64,000 nt of DNA from Streptacidiphilus rugosus AM-16. GTDB taxonomy: Bacteria > Actinomycetota > Actinomycetes > Streptomycetales > Streptomycetaceae. This document shows, one piece after another, positions 32,007 through 40,636 of this stretch; within the stretch, counting starts at the first letter, position 1; each line of letters opens with the position of its first letter. The position numbers were made by a program, and so were the translations under genes. The DNA is taken from positions 3,534,001 through 3,598,000 of the forward strand of contig NZ_JQMJ01000004.1 of assembly GCF_000744655.1 (NCBI RefSeq). Direction: 5' to 3'. The notes below the pieces were generated by a model. It was given only the letters and a program-made list of their open reading frames with translations, was not told the DNA's origin and did not search any database.

Positions 32007-32230
32007 AACGACACCTCAGCAACCTCGCCGGAGGCCTCGCCACGGCCGCCGGCCACAGTGTCCGCCTCGGCCGGACCGCGCTGCGGTACCTGCCCGGCTG
32101 GGCCGGAGCCGCTCTGGTCAGCGTCGGCGCGTGGCAGGCCTGGCACCCTGCCGGGTTCATCACCGGGGGCGTGTTCCTCCTCGCGATGGACGCGATGATC
32201 CCCGTCCGCCGCCCGGGAGGCGAGCCCTGA
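32003..32230 (+). CDS. Small membrane protein between terminase and portal genes
   Basis: 75 aa. One clear hydrophobic region (about 33-60, GWAGAALVSVGAWQAW and GFITGGVFLLAM). GTGA overlap upstream and TGATG overlap with the portal gene. Role unknown. Confidence 0.6.
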   Translation: MKRHLSNLAGGLATAAGHSVRLGRTALRYLPGWAGAALVSVGAWQAWHPAGFITGGVFLLAMDAMIPVRRPGGEP

Positions 32231-33420
32231 TGGCCGTGTTCTTCCGCCAGGGCCTGGGCCGACGCGAGCAGCGCGCCCTGACGTTCATCGCGCCGCCGAT
32301 CGGCGCGCACATCCAGGCCGCCGAGGACTACGCCGCCGGCAGCGTCGAGGGCGCCATGCGGCACCACGCCGTGTGGAAGTGCGTGCGCCTGGTCTCCGAC
32401 GTCGTCTCGTGCATGAGCCCGATGGTCTACCGCGGTCAGCCCGGCGTCCCCGGTGCCGAGCGCCTGCCCAACCCCCTGGTCCTGACCCAGCCCATGGCCT
32501 CGGCCGACGTCAACGACTTCGTGTACATGGGCCTGACTTCCGCGTTGCTGCGCGGCAACATCTACGGCGAGATCCTCGAAGTCTCCGGCGGCCTGCCCAC
32601 GCAGATCGAGCTGCAGCACCCTGACCGGGTGAGGGTCACCGTCAACAACGACGGCACGACGACCTACAAGTACGGCAGCCGGACCATGAAGCCGCACGAG
32701 GTCTGGCACAAGATGGCCTACCGGATGCCCGGCTCCCACCTGGGCCTGTCCCCGATCAGCTACGCCATGGCGACGGTGCGCCAGTCCATGGCCGCGCAGC
32801 GGTTCTCCACCGACTGGTTCGACGCCGGCGGCCACCCGACCGGCGTGATCACCAACCCGAACACCAAGAAGCTCGTCGACCAGGACGAGGCGAACACCAT
32901 CAAGCAGCGCTTCCTCGCCGCGTCTCGCTCGCGCGAGGTCGTGGTGATGGGCGGCGGCTGGGACTGGCGCGAGATCAAGATCTCGCCGGAAGAGTCGCAG
33001 TTCCTCGCCACCCAGAAGCTCACCGGTTCGCAGATCTGTGGGTACTTCGGGGTGCAGCCGGAGATGGTCGGCGAGGCCTCGGAAGGCTCCGCGATCACGT
33101 ACGCGAACGTCGAGTCCCGGTCGATCGACTTCTCCAAGTACGGCCTGGCCGGCTGGATCGGCCGCTGGGAGCGCTGGTTCGGCCAGCTCACCCCGCGCGG
33201 CCAGTACGTCCGCCTGGACAAGTCCGCGCTGCTGCAGGGCGACACCATGACCCGCTACCAGGCCATTCACATGCTGGTCGCGGCCCGCATCATCACCCAG
33301 GACGAAGCCCGGGCGATGCTCCTCGAACTGCCCCCGCTGACCCCCGAGCAGCGCGCGATGGTCGACGCCCTGGTGGTGTCGACGCCGCCGCCGATCGGCT
33401 CCCCGAAGATCGGATCCTAG
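32230..33420 (+). CDS. HK97-family portal protein
   Basis: 396 aa. Family signatures: HHAVWKCVRLVSDVVSCM near the N-terminus, GNIYGEILEVSGG, HPTGVITNPN, and the late SQICGYFGVQPEMVGEASEG with IDFSKYGLAGWIGRWERWF. Forms the dodecameric DNA channel at one capsid vertex. ATG overlaps the previous stop. Confidence 0.9.
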   Translation: MAVFFRQGLGRREQRALTFIAPPIGAHIQAAEDYAAGSVEGAMRHHAVWKCVRLVSDVVSCMSPMVYRGQPGVPGAERLPNPLVLTQPMASADVNDFVYMGLTSALLRGNIYGEILEVSGGLPTQIELQHPDRVRVTVNNDGTTTYKYGSRTMKPHEVWHKMAYRMPGSHLGLSPISYAMATVRQSMAAQRFSTDWFDAGGHPTGVITNPNTKKLVDQDEANTIKQRFLAASRSREVVVMGGGWDWREIKISPEESQFLATQKLTGSQICGYFGVQPEMVGEASEGSAITYANVESRSIDFSKYGLAGWIGRWERWFGQLTPRGQYVRLDKSALLQGDTMTRYQAIHMLVAARIITQDEARAMLLELPPLTPEQRAMVDALVVSTPPPIGSPKIGS

Positions 33421-33429
33421 GAGGCCCGC

Positions 33430-34737
33430 ATGCCCACCAGTCCTCTGCAGGCCCGCCCGGCCCTGCACACCACCACCGCCCCCGCGCTGCTCGCCGAGCG
33501 CCGCTCCGCGATGCGCGGCCAGCGCGAGACGCGCCGCCAGCACATCCCCGCCGCGTTCGAGTTCCGCGCGAACCCCGACAGTGCCTCCGGTCCCTCCTTC
33601 CGGTTCTCCGGCTACGCCGCCACGTTCGAGCAGCCCTTCGAGATGTGGGACATGTGGGGCGACCCCTACCTGGAGACCCTCGCCGCGACCGCCTGCGCCC
33701 GGACCCTGGCCAACCAGGCCGACTGCCAGTTCCTCGTCGGCCACGACACGGCCGGAATCCCGATGGCGCGCACCAAGTCCGGCACCATGACGCTGACCGC
33801 GGACTCCACCGGCCTGCAGGTGTCCGCTCCTAACCTGGACGGCCGTAACCCGCAGGTCCAGGCCCTCGCCTCCGCCATGGAGCGCGGCGACATGGACGAG
33901 ATGAGCATCGGGTTCATCGCGCTCGCGCAGCAGTGGTCTCCGGACTTCATGGAGCGGCGCATCACCGAGATCTCGTTGCACCGCGGCGACGTCTCGATCG
34001 TGTGCTGGGCCGCGAACCCGAACGCCGCCGGCGCCACCCTCACCACCGCGCTGCCGGTTTCCGAGGCGGCCGCCCGGGCGGCCGGCGGCGGCCGCGAGGC
34101 ACGGACGCCGACCGCCCCGTACTCGGCGAAGGGCGGCGAGGACGCCGAGTGCCCGCAGTGCCACTCCATGAACGACCCGGCGGCCGCCTACTGCGACCAG
34201 TGCGGTACCGCCGTGCGCGCCACCGCCACGCAGGCGGCCGCCGACGAGGAGCTCACCCAGCGCTGCAGCTGCGGCACCTGGAACGCGGACGATGCGAAGT
34301 TCTGCAGTCAGTGCGGGCAGAACATCGCCTCGGACCGCGACGCGGACAACGGCGGCCGCGGCAACGGCAACGCCGACGACACCACGAGCAGCTGGTGGGA
34401 CTGGAACGCGCAGCGTCAGGGCGGCGAGCGGCGCGCGATGCCGGCGGACGGCGAGCAGCCCGACTTCAGCGGCAAGCCCGCGCACGACCCGGGCGCGCAC
34501 GGCGACGGCTCCCCGCAGTGCCCCAATGAGGCTTGCGGCGCGGCGAACGCCGCCGACGCCGGCTACTGCGACCAGTGCGGCACGCTCCTGTACGACCAGG
34601 GCGGCCTGGTCGCGTCGGTCGGCTCCATGGATGACGTCGTGTCGGACGCCTCGGGCATCGTCGAGATCGACCAGGACGAGGCCCTCGCGGACGCCCGCGC
34701 CCGCGTCCGCGTGCTGCAGCTGGCGGCGCGCCGCTGA
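33430..34737 (+). CDS. HK97-type prohead protease with three C-terminal zinc ribbons
   Basis: 435 aa. The protease (about 35-205) shows FRFSGYAATFEQPF, the catalytic His in FLVGHD (about 105) and the catalytic Ser in MDEMSIGF (about 159). The rest is unusual: three CxxC...CxxC zinc-ribbon units at about 240-257 (CPQC, YCDQCG), 279-296 (CSCG, FCSQCG) and 363-383 (CPNEACG, YCDQCG), separated by disordered Gly/Asp/Asn-rich linkers, then a short helix. Ordinary members are around 200 aa. The start has AGGAGG. The protease matures the capsid; the ribbon tail may act in scaffolding or be cleaved off. Confidence 0.85.
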   Translation: MPTSPLQARPALHTTTAPALLAERRSAMRGQRETRRQHIPAAFEFRANPDSASGPSFRFSGYAATFEQPFEMWDMWGDPYLETLAATACARTLANQADCQFLVGHDTAGIPMARTKSGTMTLTADSTGLQVSAPNLDGRNPQVQALASAMERGDMDEMSIGFIALAQQWSPDFMERRITEISLHRGDVSIVCWAANPNAAGATLTTALPVSEAAARAAGGGREARTPTAPYSAKGGEDAECPQCHSMNDPAAAYCDQCGTAVRATATQAAADEELTQRCSCGTWNADDAKFCSQCGQNIASDRDADNGGRGNGNADDTTSSWWDWNAQRQGGERRAMPADGEQPDFSGKPAHDPGAHGDGSPQCPNEACGAANAADAGYCDQCGTLLYDQGGLVASVGSMDDVVSDASGIVEIDQDEALADARARVRVLQLAARR

Positions 34738-34925
34738 GATTTCCTACTCCACCGCTGGCCACCGGCGGTGCTAGCCTGATGAACTGATCAACAGTTTGGC
34801 CGGAAGACCCGGAGCACCTGCGCCCCGCCGACCCCGACCCCCACCAGATCCCGGGGGCACGACTCGGCCCGCAGCCCGCCACCACTCCTCGCGGCTACGT
34901 CACCCATCGACGTAGAGGAGTGGCT
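34738..34925 (+). promoter_or_regulatory. Leader of the major capsid gene
   Basis: This 188-nt gap is the longest in the head genes and probably holds an extra promoter (TAGCCT at about 34773 as a -10 candidate) and a leader allowing high capsid expression. No start-stop coupling is used here, unlike neighbours. No other feature is seen. Confidence 0.3.
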
Positions 34926-36671
34926 GTGCCCACTGCACCGACTACCGACCCCCTTGCCCAACTGCGCGAGCGGCGCTCGGCGCTGGTCGCCGAGATGTCC
35001 ACGCTCACCGCGGCCGCCATGACCGCCGAGCAGCGCGCCCGCTTCACCGAGGCCGACGCCGAGGTCACCGAGCTCGACGGCGAGATCGAGCTGCGCGAGC
35101 GCCAGGCCGAGCGCGAGACCCGGGCGGCCGCCGCCCGCGCCGCGTCCGGGAACACCGGCACCGACGCACCCGGCACCGCCGAGCAGCGCTCCGGCAGCGG
35201 CTGGACGGTGGGCGACGAGCCCACCACCTACGGCCGCGGCTCCGGACACTCGTACTTCCTGGACATGGCGCGCGTCGCCGCGAAGCAGGGCATGGGCGAC
35301 GGCGGCGTCGTCGCCTCCGAGCAGCGCCTGCAGCGCCACGCGACCGAGCTTCGCACCGACCTGCCGCGCCGAGCCGAGCGCCGGGCGGCCGCGGCCGCCC
35401 GGGCCTTCGAGCGGATCCACGAGACCGGCTCGCCGGCCGAACGCCGCGCCCAGGCCCGCGCCATGGCGATGATGGACCGCGAGGGCGTCTCCCCGTTCGA
35501 GCGCGAGAGCCGCGCCCTAAACCGGACCGACGGCACCGGCGGGTACCTGGTCCCGCCGCTGTGGCTGATCGACGAGCTGATCCCGTACCTGCGCGCGGGC
35601 CGGACCTTCGCCGACCTGTGGCACGGCATGCCGCTCCCCGCAGGCACGGACTCGATCAACGTGCCCCGCATCACCATCGGGACCGCGACAGGCCCGCAGG
35701 TCGCCGACGGCGGCGTGGTGCCCGGCCGCGACATGACCGACAACTTCGTCAACGCCCGCGTCATGACGATCGCCGGCCAGCAGGACGTCGGCCTGCAGCT
35801 GCTGGACCAGTCGCCGATCTCCTTCGACGAGATGATCCTCGCGGACCTCGCCAGCGACTACAACAGCCAGCTGTCGGGGCAGTGCTTCGTCGGCTCCGGC
35901 ATCGCCGGCCAGCTCCCCGGGGTGTGGCCGGGCGGCGCCATCGCCAACACCAGCGGCATCTACATCCCGAACACCAACAACACCGCGGCCCAGACCTGGG
36001 TCAACGGCGGCGGCGCGTCCCCGTCGGTGACCGGCTCGGTGTTCCAGTCCGGCGGCCAGATGCTCTCCCTGGTCGCCCGGACCCGCCTGCGGCCGCCCAC
36101 CCACCACGTGTGGCACCCCTGGGTCTGGTACTACCTCCTGACCCAGGTCGACGGCCAGCAGCGCCCCCTCGTCGTGCCCGGGACACCGAACAACGTCGGC
36201 TACAACCAGGTCGCCGTCGACGACGACGGCCCCCTGGCCATGGGCATCGCCGGCTACTACCAGGGCCTGCCCGTCGTCCTGGACCCCAACGTCCCGGTGA
36301 CCTTCCCGTCCTCGGGCGGCACCGTCCCGCAGATCACCACCGTCAGCAGCGGCCAGTTCGCCCCGGCCCCCGGCTCCGGCGTCTTCACGCCGCTGCTCAC
36401 GGGCCTGTGGGACGACCTGTTCCTGTGGGAGGGCGAGCAGCGCACCCGGGCCCTGACCGAGGTCCTGTCCGGCAACCTGCAGGTCCGGTTCCAGCTCTAC
36501 AACTACGTCGCCGCCATGCCGAACCGATACCAGGCGTACGCCGACGTCCAGACCGGCTCCGGACCCACCACGGTTGCCAAGGCGGGCTCCTCGGTGTCCT
36601 ACGCCACCCTCACGCAGTACTCCGCCACGGCCGGCAACTCGGTCCTGAACATGATGAACCAGGGGTTCTGA
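34926..36671 (+). CDS. Major capsid protein (HK97 fold) with N-terminal scaffold domain
   Basis: 581 aa. The first ~100 residues are a charged coiled coil (LAQLRERRSALVAEM...) like the delta/scaffold domain removed by the prohead protease. A second helical stretch follows to ~195, and the capsid fold starts near TGGYLVPPLWLIDELIPYL. GTG at 34926 is chosen because GAGGAG lies 5 nt before it; a GTG at 34920 would overlap that ribosome site. Encodes the icosahedral shell. Confidence 0.85.
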   Translation: MPTAPTTDPLAQLRERRSALVAEMSTLTAAAMTAEQRARFTEADAEVTELDGEIELRERQAERETRAAAARAASGNTGTDAPGTAEQRSGSGWTVGDEPTTYGRGSGHSYFLDMARVAAKQGMGDGGVVASEQRLQRHATELRTDLPRRAERRAAAAARAFERIHETGSPAERRAQARAMAMMDREGVSPFERESRALNRTDGTGGYLVPPLWLIDELIPYLRAGRTFADLWHGMPLPAGTDSINVPRITIGTATGPQVADGGVVPGRDMTDNFVNARVMTIAGQQDVGLQLLDQSPISFDEMILADLASDYNSQLSGQCFVGSGIAGQLPGVWPGGAIANTSGIYIPNTNNTAAQTWVNGGGASPSVTGSVFQSGGQMLSLVARTRLRPPTHHVWHPWVWYYLLTQVDGQQRPLVVPGTPNNVGYNQVAVDDDGPLAMGIAGYYQGLPVVLDPNVPVTFPSSGGTVPQITTVSSGQFAPAPGSGVFTPLLTGLWDDLFLWEGEQRTRALTEVLSGNLQVRFQLYNYVAAMPNRYQAYADVQTGSGPTTVAKAGSSVSYATLTQYSATAGNSVLNMMNQGF

Positions 36672-37315
36672 TGGATCTTGCAGGCGGGCGCTACCCCGAC
36701 TTCGAGCAGGAGTGGCTGCTGGACGGCCAACCGTCGCAGCCCTACCGCCGCAGCATCAGCCGCGGCGACATCAACACCGCCGCCGTCACCGGCGCCGCGA
36801 CGCAGGTCCCCTACGTCGTCGCGGTCCCGGCCCAGATCGGCGACGTCATCAACTACGTCACCTTCGGGATCGGCACGCTGGCCGGCACGGCGGGCAACAG
36901 CTCGTTCGTCGTCGTCTACTCCGGCATGCCGACCGCCTCGGCGGCCGTCACCGTCCTCGGCGTCTCGGCCACCACGACGTTCACCGCGGGCGCGAACAAG
37001 GTTGCCCTGTCGGCGCCGGTCGTGGTCGCGGGCACCGTCGGCACGCCGCAGAACGCCGTCGTCTCCGGCATCCCGAACGCGCCGATCGTGCTGGGCGTCG
37101 CGATCGTCGAGGCCTGGACCACCACCGGCTCGCAGTACGACGCCATGGCGGGCGGCAGCGCCGCGTTCAAGGGCCTGCTGACCGGTCAGATCCCGCTGGT
37201 CACCAAGCTCCCGACCCTCGGCGGCACGCCGCCCGCGGTCGGTGCCAGCTCCGGCACGACCGTCACCGCGCCGACCACCGGCCTGGTCCCGTACGTGGTC
37301 CTGAGCCGGTCCTGA
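36671..37315 (+). CDS. Putative head decoration or minor structural protein
   Basis: 214 aa, beta-rich and hydrophobic with Thr/Val/Ala repeats. ATG overlaps the capsid stop, and a strong terminator follows, so it is made with the capsid. The size and position fit a decoration protein, but no family is recognised. Confidence 0.6.
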   Translation: MDLAGGRYPDFEQEWLLDGQPSQPYRRSISRGDINTAAVTGAATQVPYVVAVPAQIGDVINYVTFGIGTLAGTAGNSSFVVVYSGMPTASAAVTVLGVSATTTFTAGANKVALSAPVVVAGTVGTPQNAVVSGIPNAPIVLGVAIVEAWTTTGSQYDAMAGGSAAFKGLLTGQIPLVTKLPTLGGTPPAVGASSGTTVTAPTTGLVPYVVLSRS

Positions 37316-37320
37316 GACAT

Positions 37321-37361
37321 GCGACGGGTCCGGCCCGGGGATGGCCGGCCGGACCCGTCGC
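37321..37361 (+). terminator. Terminator after the capsid operon
   Basis: A perfect 14-bp stem (37321-37334 with 37348-37361) and a 13-nt loop start 5 nt after the stop codon. Confidence 0.75.
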
Positions 37362-37397
37362 AGCAGCCATCCCCTGCACACCGAGAGGACTCCCACC

Positions 37398-37643
37398 GTG
37401 GCGTGGACCGACCCGACCAAGGCCGCCGGCCTGCTCTGCCTGACGTGCATCGTCGAACGCAAGTCGGCCGAGGCCAAGGGCCACCCCGAGGCCGAACTGC
37501 CGCCGCTGCGACCGGCCGTGACCCTGCTGGCCACACCGCACCTGGGGCCGTGCGCACCGCACTGCTACGAGCACATCCAGGTCGGCACTCCCTCCCAGCT
37601 GGCCGTCGCCGGCCCGGGGGCGCTCGCCGGGCTGCGCGGATGA
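37398..37643 (+). CDS. Small protein of unknown function in the head region
   Basis: 81 aa, GTG start after GAGAGGA. Contains CLTCIV and CAPHCYEH, possibly metal-binding. ATGA overlap with the next gene. Confidence 0.55.
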   Translation: MAWTDPTKAAGLLCLTCIVERKSAEAKGHPEAELPPLRPAVTLLATPHLGPCAPHCYEHIQVGTPSQLAVAGPGALAGLRG

Positions 37644-37933
37644 AGCGCACCGACCCAATCCCGCCCCCGGTGCCGCGCGGCGACGCCGTCGGCGTGCTGC
37701 GGCGCGAGCTGTGGATCGCCGAAGACGCCGGCGAGAGGGTCCTCGCCGCGCAGCTGCGCCGGCGCCTGGCCGAGCTCGACCAGGACCAGGCCGCCGCACC
37801 GTCGCACGAGACCGCCGCCGCGCAGCCTCCCGAGCGGCAGACAGCCGCCCGCACCACCGCGAAGAAGACCGCGGCCAGCAAGCCCGCCCGTCCCAAGCCC
37901 GCAAGGAGCAACCGCCATGTCCCTCGCCAGTGA
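37640..37933 (+). CDS. Small Ala/Lys-rich protein
   Basis: 97 aa. A helical acidic-basic N-terminal half (DAVGVLRRELWIAEDAGERV) and a Lys/Ala/Pro tail (TAKKTAASKPARPKPARS) suggestive of DNA contact. Overlaps the next gene by 17 nt. Confidence 0.5.
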   Translation: MKRTDPIPPPVPRGDAVGVLRRELWIAEDAGERVLAAQLRRRLAELDQDQAAAPSHETAAAQPPERQTAARTTAKKTAASKPARPKPARSNRHVPRQ

Positions 37934-38336
37934 CCTGCTCTCCGTCCTCGGCCGCGTCCGCGGCCACTTCGCCTCCCTGGTCAACTCCGGTGTCCTGGTG
38001 ACCCTGGACGACCACATTGCCCAGATCGCCGCCGTCGTCGACCACGACGTCGACGCCGCCGAGGCCAAGGCGAAGGACATCGTGGGCGCGCTCTACAACG
38101 CGCTCCACGGCGCGCCCGCCACCGACCCGCTGCCCGTCGCCGTCCAGCCGCCGGCCGACCCGGCCCCGGTGACCCCGGCCGCCCCCGTGCCGGTCGAGGC
38201 CGACCCCGCTCCGGCCACCCCGGTCGAAGCGACGCTCGCCTCGCCGCTGCAGGCCGACCCGGGCGCCGTCCAGGCCGACCCGGTCCCGGACGAGAGCGCC
38301 CTGGCCGACGTCGCCGAGCAGCCCCCGGCGAGCTGA
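37917..38336 (+). CDS. Structural-region protein with Pro/Ala-rich tail
   Basis: 139 aa. Residues 1-65 are helical (SLASDLLSVLGRVRGHFASL), the rest is a Pro/Ala/Val repeat. ATG with AAGGAGC. Function unknown. Confidence 0.5.
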   Translation: MSLASDLLSVLGRVRGHFASLVNSGVLVTLDDHIAQIAAVVDHDVDAAEAKAKDIVGALYNALHGAPATDPLPVAVQPPADPAPVTPAAPVPVEADPAPATPVEATLASPLQADPGAVQADPVPDESALADVAEQPPAS

Positions 38337-38337
38337 C

Positions 38338-38805
38338 GTGCCCAACTTCCAGGTCTCCACCACCACCGCGACGCTGGTCGCCTCGACGGCGTATACCGCG
38401 ATCGAGCTGCGCACCTCCAGCAGCACACCAATCAAGATCATCAAGTGGTGGTGCGACTTCAACTCGTCGACGTCGACAGACAAGCCGCTGCTGGCCGCGG
38501 CCGCGCGCTTCACCGCCGCGGTCACCACGGCCAGCGCGGCCACACCGATGGCTCTGTCGTTCGTCGGCTCGGACAGCACCGCCTCGACGTCGGCGAGCGT
38601 GAACACGACCGTCGAGGGCGCCGGCGCGATCTCCGGCATGCCGGAGTCGCACTACGTCGCCGCGCAGGCCGGCCTGTGGGCGGCCTGGGAGACGGACGAC
38701 AGCGCGCTGTGGGTCGCCACCAGCTCGTTCTGGCGGCTGCGCATCACGCCGGGATCCGCCATCACCTCCACGACCGCGAACTGCGGCGTGGTCTGGGTCG
38801 AGTAG
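38338..38805 (+). CDS. Minor structural protein, beta-rich
   Basis: 155 aa, predominantly Thr/Ser/Ala strands, with WWCDFNSSTSTDKPLLAAAA in the centre. GTG start 1 nt after the previous stop. Likely virion protein from position; no family recognised. Confidence 0.5.
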   Translation: MPNFQVSTTTATLVASTAYTAIELRTSSSTPIKIIKWWCDFNSSTSTDKPLLAAAARFTAAVTTASAATPMALSFVGSDSTASTSASVNTTVEGAGAISGMPESHYVAAQAGLWAAWETDDSALWVATSSFWRLRITPGSAITSTTANCGVVWVE

Positions 38806-38820
38806 CGAAGGGAGGACGGC

Positions 38821-39678
38821 ATGTCCTACGACCTGGGCGGCGTGGCCGTCCTCAGCTTCACCGCGACGGATACCGCCGGGACTCCAGCGACCCCGGCGGG
38901 CATCACCGTCACGGTCACGCTGCCGGACGGCAGCACCGCCACGCCCACGCCGCAGCTGGTGAGCACCGGCGTCTACCAGGCGCTGTACCTGACCACCCAG
39001 GCCGGGCGGCACACCTACCGGTGGCTGGCCACCGGCGTTCCCGGGCCCGGCGTCGGCGTCGGCGCGCTCACCGACTCCTTCGACGTCGAGCCCGCGGTCG
39101 CCGGCACCGTGCTGTCGCTGCAGGACTGCCGCGACACCCTGAACGTCACCAGCACCGCCACGGACGCCAAGATCCGCACCTACAGTGCCGCGATCACCGG
39201 CGTGCTGGAGAAGCTCTGCGGGCCGATCGTCGTGCGGCAGGTCACCGAGCGCTACCTGGAGTCCGGCGAGTCCGAAGTCCTCATGCTGCGCAAGACTCCG
39301 GTTTTCCAGCCCGCCGGCCAGGCCTACCCGATCGCCGCGATCACGCCGGTGCTGACCTACGGCGTGACCTACGACGTGTCGCTGCTGACCGTCGACAAGA
39401 GCACCGGCCTGCTGCGGCATGTCGCGGGCATCCCGTTCTGGAACGGCCCCTACGACATCACCTACAGCTGCGGGCGGCCGGTGATCCCGGACAACATCCT
39501 CACCGCCGCGCGGATCATCCTGCGACACCTGTGGTCCCTCGAGCGCGGCGGCGCGGGCGCCAACTCGATCGGCTACCCGGCCGACGACGCCGTGATGCTC
39601 TACGGCTTCAGCATCCCCAACCGAGCCCTGGAGCTCCTCGACGGCCCCGGCACCCGCGACCCGGGAGGCATCGCGTGA
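38821..39678 (+). CDS. Head-tail connector (gp6-like) with an N-terminal Ig-like domain
   Basis: 285 aa. Residues 1-95 are an Ig/BppU-like beta-sandwich (ITVTVTLPDGSTATPTPQLV). The second part, SLQDCRDTLNVTSTATDAKI with a helical middle and NILTAARIILRHLWS near the C-terminus, matches the adaptor family placed between portal and tail. Start has GGGAGGA. Confidence 0.65.
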   Translation: MSYDLGGVAVLSFTATDTAGTPATPAGITVTVTLPDGSTATPTPQLVSTGVYQALYLTTQAGRHTYRWLATGVPGPGVGVGALTDSFDVEPAVAGTVLSLQDCRDTLNVTSTATDAKIRTYSAAITGVLEKLCGPIVVRQVTERYLESGESEVLMLRKTPVFQPAGQAYPIAAITPVLTYGVTYDVSLLTVDKSTGLLRHVAGIPFWNGPYDITYSCGRPVIPDNILTAARIILRHLWSLERGGAGANSIGYPADDAVMLYGFSIPNRALELLDGPGTRDPGGIA

Positions 39679-39860
39679 TCGCGCTCCTGCACCGCTGGCT
39701 CTACGAGGACCTGTGGCTCCCGATGTGGCCCAACGTCTTCGCGCCCAGCATGCCCTCGCTGCTCGCCATCGCCTGGCACCACCTGCAGCTGCGACGACAC
39801 GTCACCAACACGGCGGCCGCGCACTGCCCGGGCTGCACCTGCGGGGGTGAGCACCCGTGA
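39675..39860 (+). CDS. Small protein between connector and neck genes
   Basis: 61 aa. Trp-rich N-terminus (LHRWLYEDLWLPMWPN) and a Cys cluster HCPGCTCG at the end. GTGA overlaps both sides. Function unknown. Confidence 0.5.
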   Translation: MIALLHRWLYEDLWLPMWPNVFAPSMPSLLAIAWHHLQLRRHVTNTAAAHCPGCTCGGEHP

Positions 39861-40342
39861 CCACCTCCGCGATCAGCGCCGCCGTCGACTACCTGGTCAC
39901 CGCCGCCACCACCGCCTACGGAACCAGCGCGCACGTCTTCGACGGCCCGCCAGCCACCGACACGGCCCTGGATCTGGACGACCGGATCTGGATCGGCTTC
40001 GACCCGGTCAACGAAGGCGTCCCCGCGGTGACCGGCGACCAGGAGTTCGCCGCCCTGGGGGCGCGCTCGCGCAACGAGACCTTCGAGATCGTGTGCGCGG
40101 TCGAGCACTGGTCCGGCGACAGCACGTTCCGGGGCCTGCGCGACGGCGCGTTCGCCCTGCTCGCCCAGGTCGAGATGCTGCTGCGCGGCACCGGCGGGCA
40201 ACCGGGCGACTGCACGCTCGGCGGCGCGGTGCTCTACGCGCAGGTCTCCGGCGGGATCGAGCTCCACCAGTCCTCGACAGCCAACGGCGCCGCCGTCCTG
40301 GTCCTGTTCCACATCTCCTGCCGCGCGCGGCTCACCAGCTGA
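39857..40342 (+). CDS. Tail-terminator/neck-like protein
   Basis: 161 aa. DDRIWIGFDPV and EIVCAVEHWSGD...RDGAFALLAQVEMLLR match the alpha/beta organisation of tail-completion proteins from siphoviruses; position between connector and tail tube supports this. GTGA overlap. Confidence 0.6.
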   Translation: MTTSAISAAVDYLVTAATTAYGTSAHVFDGPPATDTALDLDDRIWIGFDPVNEGVPAVTGDQEFAALGARSRNETFEIVCAVEHWSGDSTFRGLRDGAFALLAQVEMLLRGTGGQPGDCTLGGAVLYAQVSGGIELHQSSTANGAAVLVLFHISCRARLTS

Positions 40343-40351
40343 GGAGCACTC

Positions 40352-40636
40352 ATGGCCCGCTTCCGCAACGACCACGGCGAGGACCGCATCGTCCCGACCC
40401 TGGGCTACATCCTGGTCCCCGCCGGCACCGAGGTCACCGTGCCCGACGACGAGTGGGAGCACTGGGAGGCAGGCGGCTGGACCCCGCTCACCCCCGACCC
40501 GCGACCCGCCGACGAACCCGCCGCCGCGCCTGCCCCGGTGGCCGCGGCCGCGCCCGCCAAGACCGCTGCCCCCGCGGCCGCCCCTGCCCCAGCCAGTGCG
40601 CCGACGGCGCCCGCCGAGAGTGAGGCCACCCGATGA
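40352..40636 (+). CDS. Small structural-region protein with Ala/Pro tail
   Basis: 94 aa. A compact N-terminus (LGYILVPAGTEVTVPDDEWE) reminiscent of small head/neck proteins, then Ala/Pro low complexity. ATGA overlap with the tail tube gene. Confidence 0.5.
   Translation: MARFRNDHGEDRIVPTLGYILVPAGTEVTVPDDEWEHWEAGGWTPLTPDPRPADEPAAAPAPVAAAAPAKTAAPAAAPAPASAPTAPAESEATR

Noticed and set aside
31885-34500. 871-aa minus-strand frame opposite portal and protease genes
   Set aside because: Arg/Gly/Val-rich antisense translation of two recognised phage genes.
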